This document shows positions 22,805 to 34,434 of a DNA stretch of 64,000 nucleotides, one piece after another. The DNA is from Rehmannia glutinosa (lineage: Eukaryota; Streptophyta; Magnoliopsida; Lamiales; Orobanchaceae): assembly GCA_016081115.2 (NCBI GenBank), contig JABTTQ020002849.1:124001-188000 (forward strand). The letters run 5' to 3'. Every line of letters starts with the position of its first letter. Position 1 is the stretch's first letter. The notes beneath the pieces are model-generated. The model ran no database searches. It saw nothing but the letters and a program-made list of their open reading frames with translations, and had not been told where the DNA came from. Made by a program: the position numbers and the translations under genes.

Positions 22805-24400
22805 AACTTGAAGATGGTGAAAGAAACGAATCTCCTCAAAGTTCACCGTCACCTTTGGAGAGAAGGACAAGAAGCTTGAGAGAAATTTATGATGAAACCG
22901 AAGTGATTAATGCACCAGATCAAGTATTTTTTGCATTCTTTGTGGGTGAAGATCCGGTCTCTTATGACGAAGCTTCAAAAGTAGAAAAGTGGATTCAAGC
23001 AATGAATGACGAAATTAATTCCATTGAAAAGAATGGTACATGGGAGCTTACTGTTTTGCCTCCGCATAAATTCTCGATTGGTGTTAAATGGGTGTTCAAA
23101 ACCAAGACCAATCCAGATGGCTCAATCAATAAATACAAAGCACAATTGGTTGCAAAGGGGTACAAACAAAAGGAGGGTGAAGACTTCAATGAGGTGTTTG
23201 CTCCCGTTTCTAGACTTGATACCATTCGTTTGGTTATCTCTCTTGCTACTCAAAATGGTTGGAAATTATTCCAAATGGACGTGAAATCAGAGTTTTTAAA
23301 TGGTTATTTGCAAGAAGAAATTTATCTTGAGCAACCACCCAGATTTGTTAAAAAAGACGAGGAAGATAAAGTGTACAAACTCAAAAGGCCCTTTATGGGT
23401 TAAAACAATCGCCTCGAGCATGGTATGGCCAAATTTAATGATTATTTCATTAATTTTGGTTTTGAAAAATGTCCTTTTGAGCATACACTTTATATCAAAA
23501 GGAATGCTAACAGAGGTTTTATGGTTGTAAGCCTTTATGTCGATGATCTCATTTTTATGGGAAATAATTTGGGAATGTTGAAAGATTTTAAAGTTTCTAT
23601 GATGAACGAATTCGAAATGACATATTTGGGAGAGTTGCATCATTTTCTGGGGATTAATGTTCAACAATCAAAGGCTGGAATTTTTATTTCTCAAGAAAAG
23701 TATGCAACTGAAATTCTGAAAAAATTCAAGATGGAAAATTCGAATCCGGTATCAACTCCTTGTATTACTGGATTGAAGTTAAGCAAGAACGGTGAAGGAA
23801 AGTTTGTAAATTCTACCATGTTTTGGAGCTTAATTGGAAATTTGGTGTATTTGACCGCCACTAGACCTGGCATCATGTTCGCGGTAAGTCTAGTTAGCAG
23901 GTTCATGGAGAATCCTTGTTCAAATCATTGGGAGGCGGCCAAACGAATTTTGAGATATGTGAAAGAAACCATTGATCATGGTATTTTCTATGAAACACAA
24001 GTTCTCAAACTTATTGGCTATACCGATAGTGATCTTGGAGGAAGTATTGATGATTCTTGAAGTACTTCTGGATATGTATTCAATCTTGGAAGTTGAGCAA
24101 TTTCATGGAGTTCGAAAAAACAACCAATTGTGGCACTTTCGACCACCGGGGCGGAATACATCGCAGCTTCTTCAGCTGGATGTCAAATTGTTTGGTTAAG
24201 AAAAATTTTAGAAAGTTTGAATTTCAAGCAACATGATCCAACAGTGTTATATTGTGATAATAGCTCGGCTATTTCTGTCTTCAAAGATCTAGTTTTGCAT
24301 GGAAGAACGAAGCACATTCGTCTTCGTTTTCACTTATTAAGAGAGCTTGTTAATGAAGGAGAAGTGAACATTGAATATTGCTGAAGTAATGAGCAACCCT
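22805..24400 (+). pseudogene. Copia A reverse transcriptase and RNase H (broken)
   Basis: The frame continues from 15231 across copia C. RT motifs in order: KWVFKTKTNPDGSINKYKA (23085), QLVAKGYKQKEGEDFNEVFA, QMDVKSEFLNGYLQEEIYLE (23270-23330), a one-base frame break near 23390 at the LYGLKQSPRAWY motif, then YVDD intact (23539-23550) and LGELHHFLGINV. RNase H follows with TDSDLGG (24020), GAEYIA (24150) and YCDNSSA (24255), covering the acidic catalytic positions. Stops lie at 24058 and 24094, and a late stop near 24383 precedes NIFTKPF. Confidence 0.9.
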
Positions 24401-24494
24401 CAAATATTTTTACTAAACCGTTTGGAGGACCAGGTTTTCTCAAGAAATGTTGATGCTTTGGGAGTCAAGAGCAAATTTAATTTACGGGAGGCAT

Positions 24495-24785
24495 TGTTGG
24501 ACAAATAAATTGAATTTGGAGAATAATTATTTTAGTCAATAGTCTTTTAGTATTTCAAGAGTTTTTTAGTGTTTCAAAGTTTGAATTATATTTCCTAAGT
24601 TGGAATAAGTAGTTTGAAGAGTTTATGTTGTTCAAAGAGTCATCGTGTTTTTTGTAGTGTAAATTTAATAGTTGGTGATTCCTATGCCCAATTCATATGT
24701 ATAAATAGGACACCATGTTGGGGGAATTTGTAAGACAATCAAGTTGAATGAAATTTTCAGATTATATAAAATTATTTTGTCTTCA
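24495..24785 (+). repeat. 3' LTR of copia A
   Basis: It begins TGTTGGACAAATAAATTG and ends GTCTTCA. It follows a weak purine stretch (GGGAGG at 24486-24491) and aligns with 296-550. Confidence 0.9.
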
Positions 24786-25215
24786 CCCCCTATTAAGGCT
24801 CCTTTTGGCTATGGCCACAACTATCATATAAGACAAGGCTTGGAAGCAAGCTACAGCGCTATCGGCGGCGGGCTTAGTTAGTAGTGCGAGACCATTATGT
24901 CTCGCCCGCCTTTGCCGACCCATGAATTTTTCGAGAGCGGGTTGGAAGGCGGGCGTCTGACGGGAACTGAGTTGAAGATACACCCGGATGAATAACCAAA
25001 TGGTCACTCTTTTCACGAACTTGACTAGCATAACTTTAGCACCGAAACTTAGTGTTAGTAGCATCCATAAATCGGGAGATATGGATATGTAGCCTCTGAT
25101 TTCATTCATATACTAGCACCGGGTAGCACCACAAAGAATGCTTCATAACCTACGGATATCACTTTTCATAAAGAACATAAGCACCTAACGAGCTGCCCGA
25201 TAACTCATAAGTAGT
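24786..25215 (-). other. Possible organelle-derived (mitochondrial-like) DNA
   Basis: Base composition becomes more balanced than the surroundings. The reverse strand stays open for 108 codons (25109-24783) from a Met, with no recognised domain. The run of CCCGCC-type motifs and the open frame resemble plant mitochondrial intergenic DNA from memory only. The open frame runs into the end of the copia A LTR, so it is not a real gene here. A nuclear copy of mitochondrial DNA is a guess; another old repeat is equally possible. Confidence 0.3.
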
Positions 25216-25244
25216 CAAAGGAAGAATTGGGGATGAATGAGAAA

Positions 25245-25248
<4 letters not shown>

Positions 25249-25277
<29 letters not shown>
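25249..25277. repeat. TA microsatellite
   Basis: About 14 TA units follow an A-run. Confidence 0.9.
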
Positions 25278-25280
<3 letters not shown>

Positions 25281-25289
25281 TTGTGACTT

Positions 25290-26218
25290 ATTAAAAAAAT
25301 AAAAATTGGGGCCTGGCGCAATTACAAGTGTGCGCCAAACATTCAGGCCGAAATTGTAGGCGCATGCCCTGAGTGTGCAAACGAGTAGATGAACAAAACA
25401 CCACAATTTCACTCCATTTTGACAATTTATTTTTATTTTTGCAATATATAAACAATTTACCCTAACATGTTCCAGTGACCAACTTGTAGGATTATGGTAT
25501 TTGATAATTACCATTAGCTAAATACACTCAAAGATAAGCTAAACTGAAGTAATATGTTTGTAAGCTACTTCAATGGTAATCATACCAAAAAAATCAACTC
25601 TGTAATTGTTATGGCCAAATTTCTTTCACTGCATATTATGTTAAATATTAATGAACTTTAGATGAAACTTCAAGTCAAAGTTATTCTAGTTAGAAAACTG
25701 TTTTTGCTGCTAAGATCAAACTCTGCAGTTGTAATTTAATCATTTTAATAATGACACATTCCTAATTTTTTCCAGTCTGGTAACGTCTTAAATTTTGAAC
25801 TGATGTTGATAAAATCCTAATGTTTTAAGCAATAATGAAGTTTTAAGCAATGCATGATGCTATCAAAAACATCTTAGATTCATTTTGTGAAGCAGTCTGC
25901 ATTAACAATCAACAATACTCAATTCTGTTGTTTGCAAAGCTATATGAGCAGATTTGTGTTTGTGTTGTGTTATTGTGAAAAACATGATGAAAATGCTAAT
26001 TCGCTGAAGAGAGTTAGAAGTCAATTTCTTCTTTGCCTTTTTTTCTTGGATCAAATGTCTGACAGATTGAGGAGAAGACTGGATTACGCTTGAATCTGGA
26101 TTTCCTTCTTCGGTGCGTAGACTTTTCTTTTGAGCTTATATTTTAATTTTGAAGTTCTTTATTGTTGCTGGTGAGATCGAATCATTATTGGTGTATCTCA
26201 TATGTATCTGCATGGAAT
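25290..26218. other. About 0.9 kb without recognised content
   Basis: It is AT-rich, with short open frames on both strands that resemble nothing I know. I see no terminal repeats or RNA gene. Confidence 0.5.
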
Positions 26219-27300
26219 AACGGTTGGAAATTTGGGTTTGAGAAAGTGGGCGTCGTCCCGACTTTGACCAAATTTTCGGTGGCTAAGAATTTAATTTTGG
26301 AGGAATTAAATTGTATATTATTGATCTACTTTCCGAGTAGATATTCGTAGTATTTTTTATTTCTCCGAAATTTGGTGAGTGAGAAATTAATACACGAAGT
26401 TGGCCACAAAAATGGGCATTATGTAAAGGGAGTTGAAAGGATTTTTCTTCATCCCACATAGCTTAGAAAGCTAAGTTTATCCTAGTTTATAAACTAGAAG
26501 ATGTTATTAGTTGGATATACTATAACATAAGTGGATGATCACAAGTGGGCCACATGCGCCCGCGCGCCCGCCCGGCCCGGCTTGGGCCGGGGTGGCCCGG
26601 CCCTATTGGGCTCGGGTCCTGGTCCACAACACTTTTGTCACTCGAAAATGGGCTTGGCCCAAATTCGTTGCTGTTGGGTGTTGGGCCATGAACCTGGACA
26701 TTGCAGGTGTCCAGATTCATAGTTGACTGATGAAGTATGTAACTCCTCAGAAAGTGGGGTTGTAACCCCCAGATAGTGGGGTTGTAACCCCCAGATTGTG
26801 GTCATCAATGTGTTTGTAACACCTGGGAGTTACAAAGGAGGTTAATGCCCATTACCTTACCGTGATTAATTCCTGCGCAGTGGAGGTTTTCTTTGTCTAT
26901 AAATAGTTTGGTTCCATTGCGATTTGAGATCTGAGAAAATCGCATACATTCTGCATATTTCAAAGGTGTCGTCGAAAGTATCGTAACATTTTGTATCACA
27001 TTTTCAACAACATTTCACTCTGCATTCGAGTCCAGCAACCAGTTCTCGCTCCTTCGAGTTCGAAATGTGCCTTTGTGTCAGGGGTGCTACTGTACATAGA
27101 GGACGTGAAGCCGTTTTATCTTTGGGGACATTACATCAAACCGTAAGCACTAGCCGGGACGTATTTGTCTTGCGGATAAAGTTCTACTCGACTCGGCTTT
27201 TTGTAGTTGTAATAGTCAGATTTCCGTTTCCTTGTAATTTTCCATTTTTTGTTTGTAAAGCCATTATTGAAGGCTCCCGTTGTAATCACTTTGTAAACAA
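26219..27300 (+). repeat. Probable 5' LTR region of copia D
   Basis: It lies directly upstream of the D gag. Promoter-like features are a TATA motif (CTATAAATAG near 26898) and a GC-rich block at 26560-26625. No matching 3' LTR was found after 57356, so both ends are uncertain. Confidence 0.45.
26748..26830 (+). repeat. Hairpin tandem repeat in the D LTR-like region
   Basis: AGTGGGGTTGTAACCCCCAG occurs twice in tandem, with a third degraded copy. Each unit is an inverted repeat GGGGTT/AACCCC. It lies about 70-150 bases upstream of the TATA motif. Confidence 0.65.
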
Positions 27301-27336
27301 ATAAGTTCAACAATCGCAAGACAAATAACGATCTTC

Positions 27337-27695
27337 ATGATGGCGAGCATGAGTAGGACCCCGATCATCCCTCCCGCTCAGGCTGAGAAACCCGAGAAGT
27401 TCATGAGTTTCGACTTTAAGAGGTGGCAGCAAAAAATGCTGTTTTACCTCACCACTCTGAGCTTGGCGAAATATCTGACTGAGGACGCTCCAGTGGTGGC
27501 TAAAAACGAGACTAATGCTGAAAAACGCACTGCGTTTGATGCATGGGGCCATGGTGATTTCCTGTGCCGGAACTATGTCCTTAACGGGCTTAGTGATGCA
27601 TTTTACAGTGTGTATTGTGCGGTGAAATCCTCCAAAGAGTTGTGGGAATCTTTAGAGAAGAAGTACAAAACCGAGGATGCCGGCACAAAGAAATT
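27337..27695 (+). pseudogene. gag: Copia D gag N-terminal part (truncated)
   Basis: It starts MMASMSRTPIIPP and contains the copia gag motif KFMSFDFKRWQQKMLFYLTT, then ELWESLEKKYKTEDAGTKKL, the end of the UBN2-type domain. It has no internal stop, and its base composition is higher in GC than the neighbours. After GTKKL the sequence becomes LTR DNA of gypsy E, sharing AATTA at the joint. The rest of this gag is at 54210. Confidence 0.85.
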
Positions 27696-30600
27696 AGTAG
27701 ATCCCAACTTTAAAAAAAAAGGAAAATAAGAATGGTGGACGGCCACATGAGGAGGAAAAGAATAAAACATTCCACTTGATTTAATTATCATTCCAACTTC
27801 ATCAACTTTTATATATTTTATACACCTCTTTAACAAAACAAAAAAAAAAAAGAGAAAGTATTCCCTACCTTGTAGACTTTTGGCAATGAGGGGAAGAATC
27901 AAATTCAATTTCAACAAACACCACACAAGTATATTGTGACACACACTCCACCAAACAACAAGACAAAAAAAAAGAAAGAAAAAAAGGGCCATGTTGATGA
28001 TATTTTCGGCCAAGACATTGAAGGGAGGGGGAAAGGCTTCATTGGGACATCTTGTATCACATTTTACTCTCTCTAAACTCAGCAACTTTATCTCTAGAAA
28101 CAAAACACAAAAACTCCTTCTTTTCCAAGCTATAGGGCCGAAAACATCAAGCAAGAAGGTGAGAAAAATATTTTTTCTTCCAACTCCATTTCTCTTCTTA
28201 AAACTTCAAGCTTATTCCTTCATCTTTTAACTTGAGGAATCCTACTTGTTGAGGTACTCCTAAATGAATTTTCTTGAATAATTAAGAGACCTAGACTTGA
28301 CTACAAGCTTGAAGAGGAAATTCAAGACTACACACATTTAAAGTGAAAATTGTAGTTTTAGTATTTTTACTCTTGACAACATAAGTAATTAATTTTGACT
28401 CAAGGATTTGAATTTTGGAGCTTAGGGGCTGACCTATATAAGATCAAGTTGAAGTTAGAAGCTTGAAGAAAAATTTCATTTTTGGAGAGTATTTGAGGAA
28501 ATTAAGGTAAGTAGTAGTAATTTGATCCTATTAAATTCCTTTATATTTGAGACTTTAATTTTAACACCAAAATACGGTTTGGATACCATATAGGGTCTGG
28601 CCTTAAAGAGTTTGAGTTAAGAAGTTTATATCGAGAAGAAGACTCTATTTTAGATCAACCCGGAAAAAAAAAACTACTACGAGGTGGGTGAAAAACATTT
28701 CTACAAAAATGCATCATTCTTTCTACTAGTGCAAAAAATGCATGTTCATGTGATAATATGATATTTTATGAATTTTAGCAAGTATTTATGAGATTTTAGC
28801 AAGTATTCATGTAAAAATGCATCATTCTTTCTACTAGTGCACAAAATGTATGTTTTAATGAAATTTTGAGAAAATAAAAAGATGAGTATGATATTTTTCT
28901 TGCATAAAATGTTGATAAAATTGCTCATCATTATGCTTTTATGATTTATGATGCTATGAATGTTCAAATATATTTTAGAAATATTTAAAATAAGTTTTTA
29001 TATATTATCGGAATTCTGGACTTGTAACTTGTGCAAGAAAAATCGAACCTTGGGTTATTTTGCAATTATTGTGAAATATAGGGCCAAAAGTATAAATATA
29101 AAAATACTGTGGAGGCCACCTCTAAAAATTCGTCATATTGGACCTAATAATCTGTAAATTTCATATATGAAGTGACTTGAAAGATTGGGACCCCTTCCGG
29201 GCAAGAAAATACAATAAGGAACAAGTTTGATATCAAAATATAAAATTGTAAAACTTAAAGGACCAAAACTGTAATTTTCGAAACGGGGCAGTCAAGTTAT
29301 CTCAAAAACTTGCAGATTTATTTAATATGATATTTTAAATCTTTAGTTCAAATTTCATAACCATCCGACTTGAAACGAGCCTTTAACGACAAAAAATTGC
29401 TTTTGGCCAAAATTGTAATTTTGGAAAATGAGGTACCTAACTTTCGAAATTTTCAAAAATATTTTAACCACAACTTATTGATGTCCAAAGAAGTATTTTA
29501 AAATTTGAATTACCTCAAAATCCTTCCCGGTTAAAAGAGTTATCTAATTCTAAATATTAAGTCAAAAAAAATAATTTTTGGAAAACTAGAGGGTGAATCT
29601 GTAAATTTTATAAAATCTGTCTCGAGCCACTGAAAAATTTAAACCTCTGGGAATTTAGAAATTTTCGGAACTGGCCTTACTCTTTTCTGAGTCTGGAATT
29701 GAAACTTATCGAATTTTAGAACCCGGTAAGGGAATATTTTTCCTTAGTAAAAATAATTTTTATTTTTAAAATTGCTAAGGACATTGAAGTTGAGATTTTC
29801 TAACTCAGTTACCTTATAAATATTTTAAGAAATATTTTATACTTATCTAATAAAATTATCGAGCTTCAACATAATGCCCCGAACTAAATATCAAATCGGC
29901 TAGATTATCCGCCCGATAACTAGAATGCGACTTTTGTTTTTGAAATAAATACCGGATATTATGTGATCAAGATCACTCCGGGCTTGCTAACTAATTTTAT
30001 CAAAATTTTCGAACGAACATGATAATACTTGGAAGAGAAATTTTGAAGTGATGAGTTAAGTGAAATGTAAAGTGGAATTAAATGTGAAAGTGAAGTGAAA
30101 TTTGAAGTGAAATGTGAAATGAAGTGAAATTTAAAGTGAAATGTGAAGTGAAATGATAAGTGGAAGTGAAAATGAGAATGAAAGTGAAAAGCAAAGTGAA
30201 AAATTTAAAGTGGGATAATTGCTTCTGCTTTATCCAAGTGATGTGGGATAGATTGCTTCGGCATTATCCAAGTGATGTGGGATAATTTGCTTCAGCTTAA
30301 TCCGAGTGGGATAATTTGCTTCGGCTTTATCCAAGTGATGTGGAATAATTTGCTTCGGCTTTATCCAAGTGAAGTGGGATAATTTGCTTCGGTTTTATCC
30401 AAGTGATGTGGGATTATTTGCTTCGGCTTTATCCGAGTGGGATAATTTGCTTCGGCTTTATCCAAGTGAAGTGGGATAATTTGCTTCGGCTTTATCCAAG
30501 TGATGTGGTATAATTTGCTTCGGCTTTATCCAATTGAAAGTGGAAGTAAATTTAATAAGACAATAATAATGCTTGACTAATCCTGACCAATCTAACATAT

Positions 30601-31113
30601 TGGTTAATGCAAAATCTTTATACAAACATCGAGACAAAGTCATATGCACGTCATGCATTGTTTTCCATGAAATAATTTTTCGTGCATAAAATGAGCCACA
30701 ATCGCACACCAGCACCCACCCACTGAGAATTTTTGTTCTCACCCCACCTCTTTTATCAACCAGAGGATGAAGAGCTGTATCAGAACAATGGCGACGATGG
30801 ATCTCAAGACGTAGCTTAGTTCTGTATTATATTATGGACTTTATTAAGACGATGGATTTTATTTGTGATGATTTAGACTTTGGACTTATTTAATGTAATA
30901 GCAGGGCGTAGGACCCTGAAGAACAATTATTATGTTGTATTTTATTTCTTTTAGATTCCGCTGCAACCATACTCTGACTTAGTTATGCCCTTATTTATAA
31001 TTAGTCGGGATTTTATCGTTCTATTGACGTATGTTGGAGGATAAATAAGCCGGCTTGGTAAACTGGCATAAGTTTAGTAAATTGTGCCACGACTTCCATT
31101 TTGGGGCCTGACA
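27692..31113 (+). repeat. 5' LTR of gypsy E (5'-truncated)
   Basis: It aligns from its first base with 41595 onward and 45101 onward of the duplicated 3' LTR start, and then with 52505-54209. The first bases of the LTR are missing, probably deleted together with part of the D gag. It contains AAGTGAAATG-type short repeats (30050-30210) and a minisatellite (30209-30540). About 320 bp (30630-30960) present here are absent from the 3' LTR. Open frames inside have no known product. Confidence 0.87.
30209..30540 (+). repeat. Minisatellite in E 5' LTR, 10 units
   Basis: Ten units of 29-34 bases start GTGGGATAATTTGCTTCGGC. Each contains GGATAA and TTATCC as inverted arms. Two short units lack the AAGTGAT end. 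The 3' LTR has 11 units (53598-53960). Confidence 0.88.
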
Positions 31114-31117
31114 GTTA

Positions 31118-31129
31118 TGGTATCAGAGC
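31118..31129 (+). other. Primer-binding site of gypsy E
   Basis: TGGTATCAGAGC lies four bases after the LTR end and matches initiator-Met tRNA. Confidence 0.88.
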
Positions 31130-31336
31130 TCGGTTTGTAAGAAGGAAACTTACACCGAGCTAACCCAGGATAGGACCCTTCGCCTGTAATGGGAATCACC
31201 ACTATTGGATAGTTTATAACACATAATTCCTTAATAATTACTTCGTTAAATTAGATATTATACATCATTAATCGTTGTACCATAGCTCATAATTTTATCT
31301 ACATAAGTGAGTGGATGCTAATTATTCTAAATACGG

Positions 31337-32420
31337 ATGGCTGGTCGAGGAGGCGGAGGGGAGACCACGTAACATGGACGGGGAAAACCTTAACCTCCTC
31401 CGCAGAGAGAACTCCATCGCCGAACGTCCACCACCTCCCCGATTGTTGGGCTCGTCACCGCACAAGCCCTTCAACAGATCTTACTATTCATGCAACAACA
31501 AACCGGTCAAAACCGGGCGTGCGAGGAGCGGTGCGGGAAGCACATGATCGGGTGTTGGAACGATTCTTGCGTTTTGATCCACCCGTCTTCCTGGGGAATC
31601 GGACGATGCCAAGGGAGGATTGGCTTGAACAAATGGAAAACATTTTTGTTGCCCTACGATATCGGGAACAACAAGTTACCTTAGCAAAGATATTTCGATT
31701 GGAATCCACCGCTCGTGATTGGTGGAAATTTGTGGAGAGAAGGGGGAACAAGACCGAACGAAGGACGTGGGACAATTTTTCGTCAGGTGGGGACCAATAC
31801 ATTCCTCAAGTGGTCCGAGAAGCGAGACGTGATGAATTTCACCGTTTGAGGCGGGGAGTATGACCGTGGCCCAAGATCGAATCGGAATTTCACCGATTTG
31901 TCAAAGCACGCTTTGGGCTCCATAAATCTTGCGAGGCGGACAAATTGTATAAATTTACTCGAGGATTGAGATTAGATCTACGAAACAACTATTGACAAGT
32001 GGAAATGGATACATACTCTGTTGCGGTTAGAAATTTGCCTCTCGTGTAGAGATGGGTTTGAACCGATCGGGCAAATTCACGAAACAAGGCATCGGGATCA
32101 AAGAGGCCTATAATCGAGAAAACAATCGGGCCTCCTACAAAATTCCAAAGGGGTGGAACTGGACCGACTAACAATGGGAAACAACATGTGCAAAGCATAA
32201 CTTGCTCTCATCGCCCTTAGCAGGGACATACACGGATCGGTGTTGGCGTAAACAAGGGAAATGCCTCAAATGTGGCAGCGATCAGCATCAACTACGTGAC
32301 TGCCCAATGATTTCCACACCTGAAAACAAACCCGTACCACCTCATAAATCTGGGAATGGACCGAGTAACCAATTGAGGGTACCAGCCCCGAGTATTTGCC
32401 TTGCCGGGGCATGGCACTCC
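31337..32420 (+). pseudogene. gag: Gypsy E gag (frameshifted)
   Basis: ATG at 31337 starts MAGRGGGGE and soon meets a stop. In other frames the Retrotrans_gag domain is plain: FLRFDPPVFLGNRTMPREDW, then LEQMENIF and ARDWWKF (31566-31730). After frameshifts around 31790-32200, a CCHC zinc knuckle lies at 32262-32303 (CLKCGSDQHQLRDC). At least four frame changes or stops make it inactive. Confidence 0.85.
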
Positions 32421-32763
32421 CGAAGCAACCAATGTGGTGGAAGGTACGCTTCTAGTATCTAACCATTATGCTAAAGTGCTATTTGACCCTGGGTCATCAC
32501 ACTCATTTATTGAACCACATTACATACAACATGTTTATACATGCATGGAGCGTATGCCTATATGCTTAGAAGTATCAACTTCCATGGGCACAAGACAAAT
32601 AACGAATGCTATGTATAAGGCATTCGATTTGATTTTGTTGCCTATGTCTCTGTATGATATTATTTTGGGCATGGATGCTATGAAGATTGGTGATGTGACC
32701 TTCCCTGTTGATTTGATTTTGTTGCCTATGTCTCTGTATGATATTATTTTGGGCATGGATTGG
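32401..32763 (+). pseudogene. Gypsy E protease, first part
   Basis: This aspartic protease has the active-site motif LFDPGSSHSFI (D codon at 32485) and the C-terminal motif YDIILGMDW. The segment encoding FDLILLPMSLYDIILGMD is present twice in tandem (about 32625-32676 and 32710-32761), an internal duplication. CACTA G cuts in after the Trp codon of GMDW. The frame continues at 40804. Confidence 0.85.
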
Positions 32764-32990
32764 CACTACAAAAAAAGAGTAATTTAGCGACACAAATTTA
32801 GCGGCGGTTTTAATAATGACTATATAACGACAGTTAGGTCAACCGTTGTTGATTAAGTGAATAAATTTAATGGTTGAAATTTTAGCGGCAATACTGTGCG
32901 GCGGTTAACTTAAACCGCTGAGAAAAATACTTTGGTGGCGGTTTGAAATTGTCGTGAATATTTTGCCATAATTTATTTGCTAAATTTTAA
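32764..32990 (+). repeat. Left terminal and subterminal repeats of CACTA G
   Basis: Repeated TTTAGCGGCGGTTT-like and AACCGCTGAGAAA-like motifs in both orientations, the pattern bound by CACTA TnpA-type proteins. Confidence 0.8.
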
Positions 32991-33018
32991 CAACATTTAT
33001 TTTGCTAACCGCGATTAA

Positions 33019-33042
33019 ATATATATATATATATATATATAT
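33019..33042. repeat. TA microsatellite inside CACTA G
   Basis: About 12 TA units. Confidence 0.9.
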
Positions 33043-33089
33043 CTTTTTTTTGCTTTATCTTATAAAATTATAATTAATCAAAATCAGAA

Positions 33090-33375
33090 GAAGGGTTTTG
33101 AGTTAGAAATAGCAACTGTACGTCTTCTCAGTTCTCTCTCACAACACACACGCGTATTTCTCTTCTCTCTCTTTTACATCTCCATTGTCTTCTCTCTCGC
33201 GCCGTCGACCGCCTACCTCCACCGTCGATCGATTTTCTCCCCCGTCGGTACTAGCAGTCAACCGTCAACTGTGAGGCCTTAATACATGCTTGCAATTTCC
33301 ACGAACAAGGTCAATTTCCAGACTACACCGCTTCCAACAGCATAGCGAAGATTTTTTAATTTTCTCTCTACCTTC
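33090..33375 (+). other. CT-rich, leader-like segment in CACTA G, split by copia H
   Basis: It has CT-rich tracts (CTTCTCTCTCTTTTAC type) and moderate GC, resembling a plant 5' untranslated leader. It continues after copia H at 37313-37420. No coding sequence is recognised. It may be the captured leader of one of the gene fragments. Confidence 0.35.
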
Positions 33376-33820
33376 TGTTGGAAAATTTGGTGAAGTTCGA
33401 AAAATTGAAGAAAAACAGAAAAGTTAATTCCTGAGACGTGCGAAAATTAGCAATGTCCTTAAGGATTTATTTCGATAATCCCCCAGGATTCAACAGGATT
33501 TAGAACGACAAAGAATAGATTTTGAAACCCAAAGAAAAGAAGAGAACAAGGGAAAAGCGTATCTTTTTCTATCTCAAACACAAGAACTATGTTGCTTTAT
33601 TTATAGGCATAGTACACAATATCCATAATGCACAAAATCAGGAAACCTATTAACAAAATCTGCTAAGTTGTTGCTTGAGGAAGGTAACGATTTTAGAAAA
33701 ATGAGATAAGGCCAAAAGACTTGGTCATTTGGTTTAGAAAAGAAGACTAAGTCTTTTTTAATTAAAATAGATAAAATAAAATTTGAGAAAATCTTTTAAA
33801 ACACTCCACTTTATCCAACA
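33376..33820 (-). repeat. 3' LTR of copia H
   Basis: It is followed (reverse-strand sense: preceded) by a purine tract, ATCCCCCACATG on the + strand at 33821-33832. Confidence 0.93.
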
Positions 33821-34434
33821 ATCCCCCACATGTTTTAAAAGATTTATAAAGATAAGATAAAATGATTTGCTGGGTTACAAAAATAAGTGTAGAATGCATC
33901 GAATCTGGTGTCTTTTGGACTATGAACCAGACCTAGACTGATAAGATTTAAAGTACAGAGTTTTGGTGAAACTTATAGCTTCTATGAACCAAGAACTCTT
34001 TGTTGTAAGTTAAAATCTTACCAGTCACATTACACCCTCTCAAAATTTTGTCGTTCAATGCGGTTTTGCGCTAATAGGCCATCTTGTTTGCCTGGTATTC
34101 ATGAGTGCTCTAGAGACATGCCAAAGTCTCATAGAAGCGGCCCCACTCCACACTCATATAGGTGAATTTCATCAAGTATATTTTGCAAGTAAATATACCA
34201 CCCTTAAGGGATACGAAATTCATTAAGAGATTATCAACTCAACCCTCATACTTGCATTCTAGCACTTCTCACACCATAGGAAGGGACAATCAATTGTTGT
34301 CTTAGCGAGAATTAACAAGTGACTTGTTATTACCCATATGAACCTCATTCATGGGATCTCCAATCACAGAGGTTGGGTTTCTATCACTGTTAATTTCTTA
34401 AATTGGCTTAAGTCCCATTCCCCTCGATGTTTAA

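Larger units (their letters stand above)
296..24785 (+). mobile_element. Copia element A, interrupted by a Helitron and by copia C
   Basis: This Ty1/copia element is in four pieces: 296-1715, 14079-15236, 22805-24494 and the 3' LTR. Both ends carry related LTRs beginning TGTTGG and ending TTCA. Removing the Helitron and copia C with its target duplication leaves about 4.56 kb in the order gag, protease, integrase, RT, RNase H, a normal length for a copia element. Frames rejoin across both inserts. The candidate target duplication is imperfect (CTCCC at 291-295, CCCCC at 24786-24790). Many stops and frameshifts show that it is inactive. It is the oldest layer of the left block. Confidence 0.9.

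Noticed and set aside
24783..25109. 108-codon reverse open frame as a host gene
   Set aside because: Its last codons lie in the copia A LTR and no domain is recognised.
26560..26630. GC-rich block as a CpG-island gene promoter
   Set aside because: It sits in the LTR-like leader of copia D; no host gene follows.
27603..28154. 183-codon reverse open frame
   Set aside because: It crosses the D gag / E LTR junction and lies antisense in LTR DNA; copies at 41708 and 45213 are broken.
30209..30540. Regular 29-34 bp repeats resembling a CRISPR array
   Set aside because: Units are contiguous with no unique spacers, lie inside a plant LTR and occur in both LTRs; this is a minisatellite.
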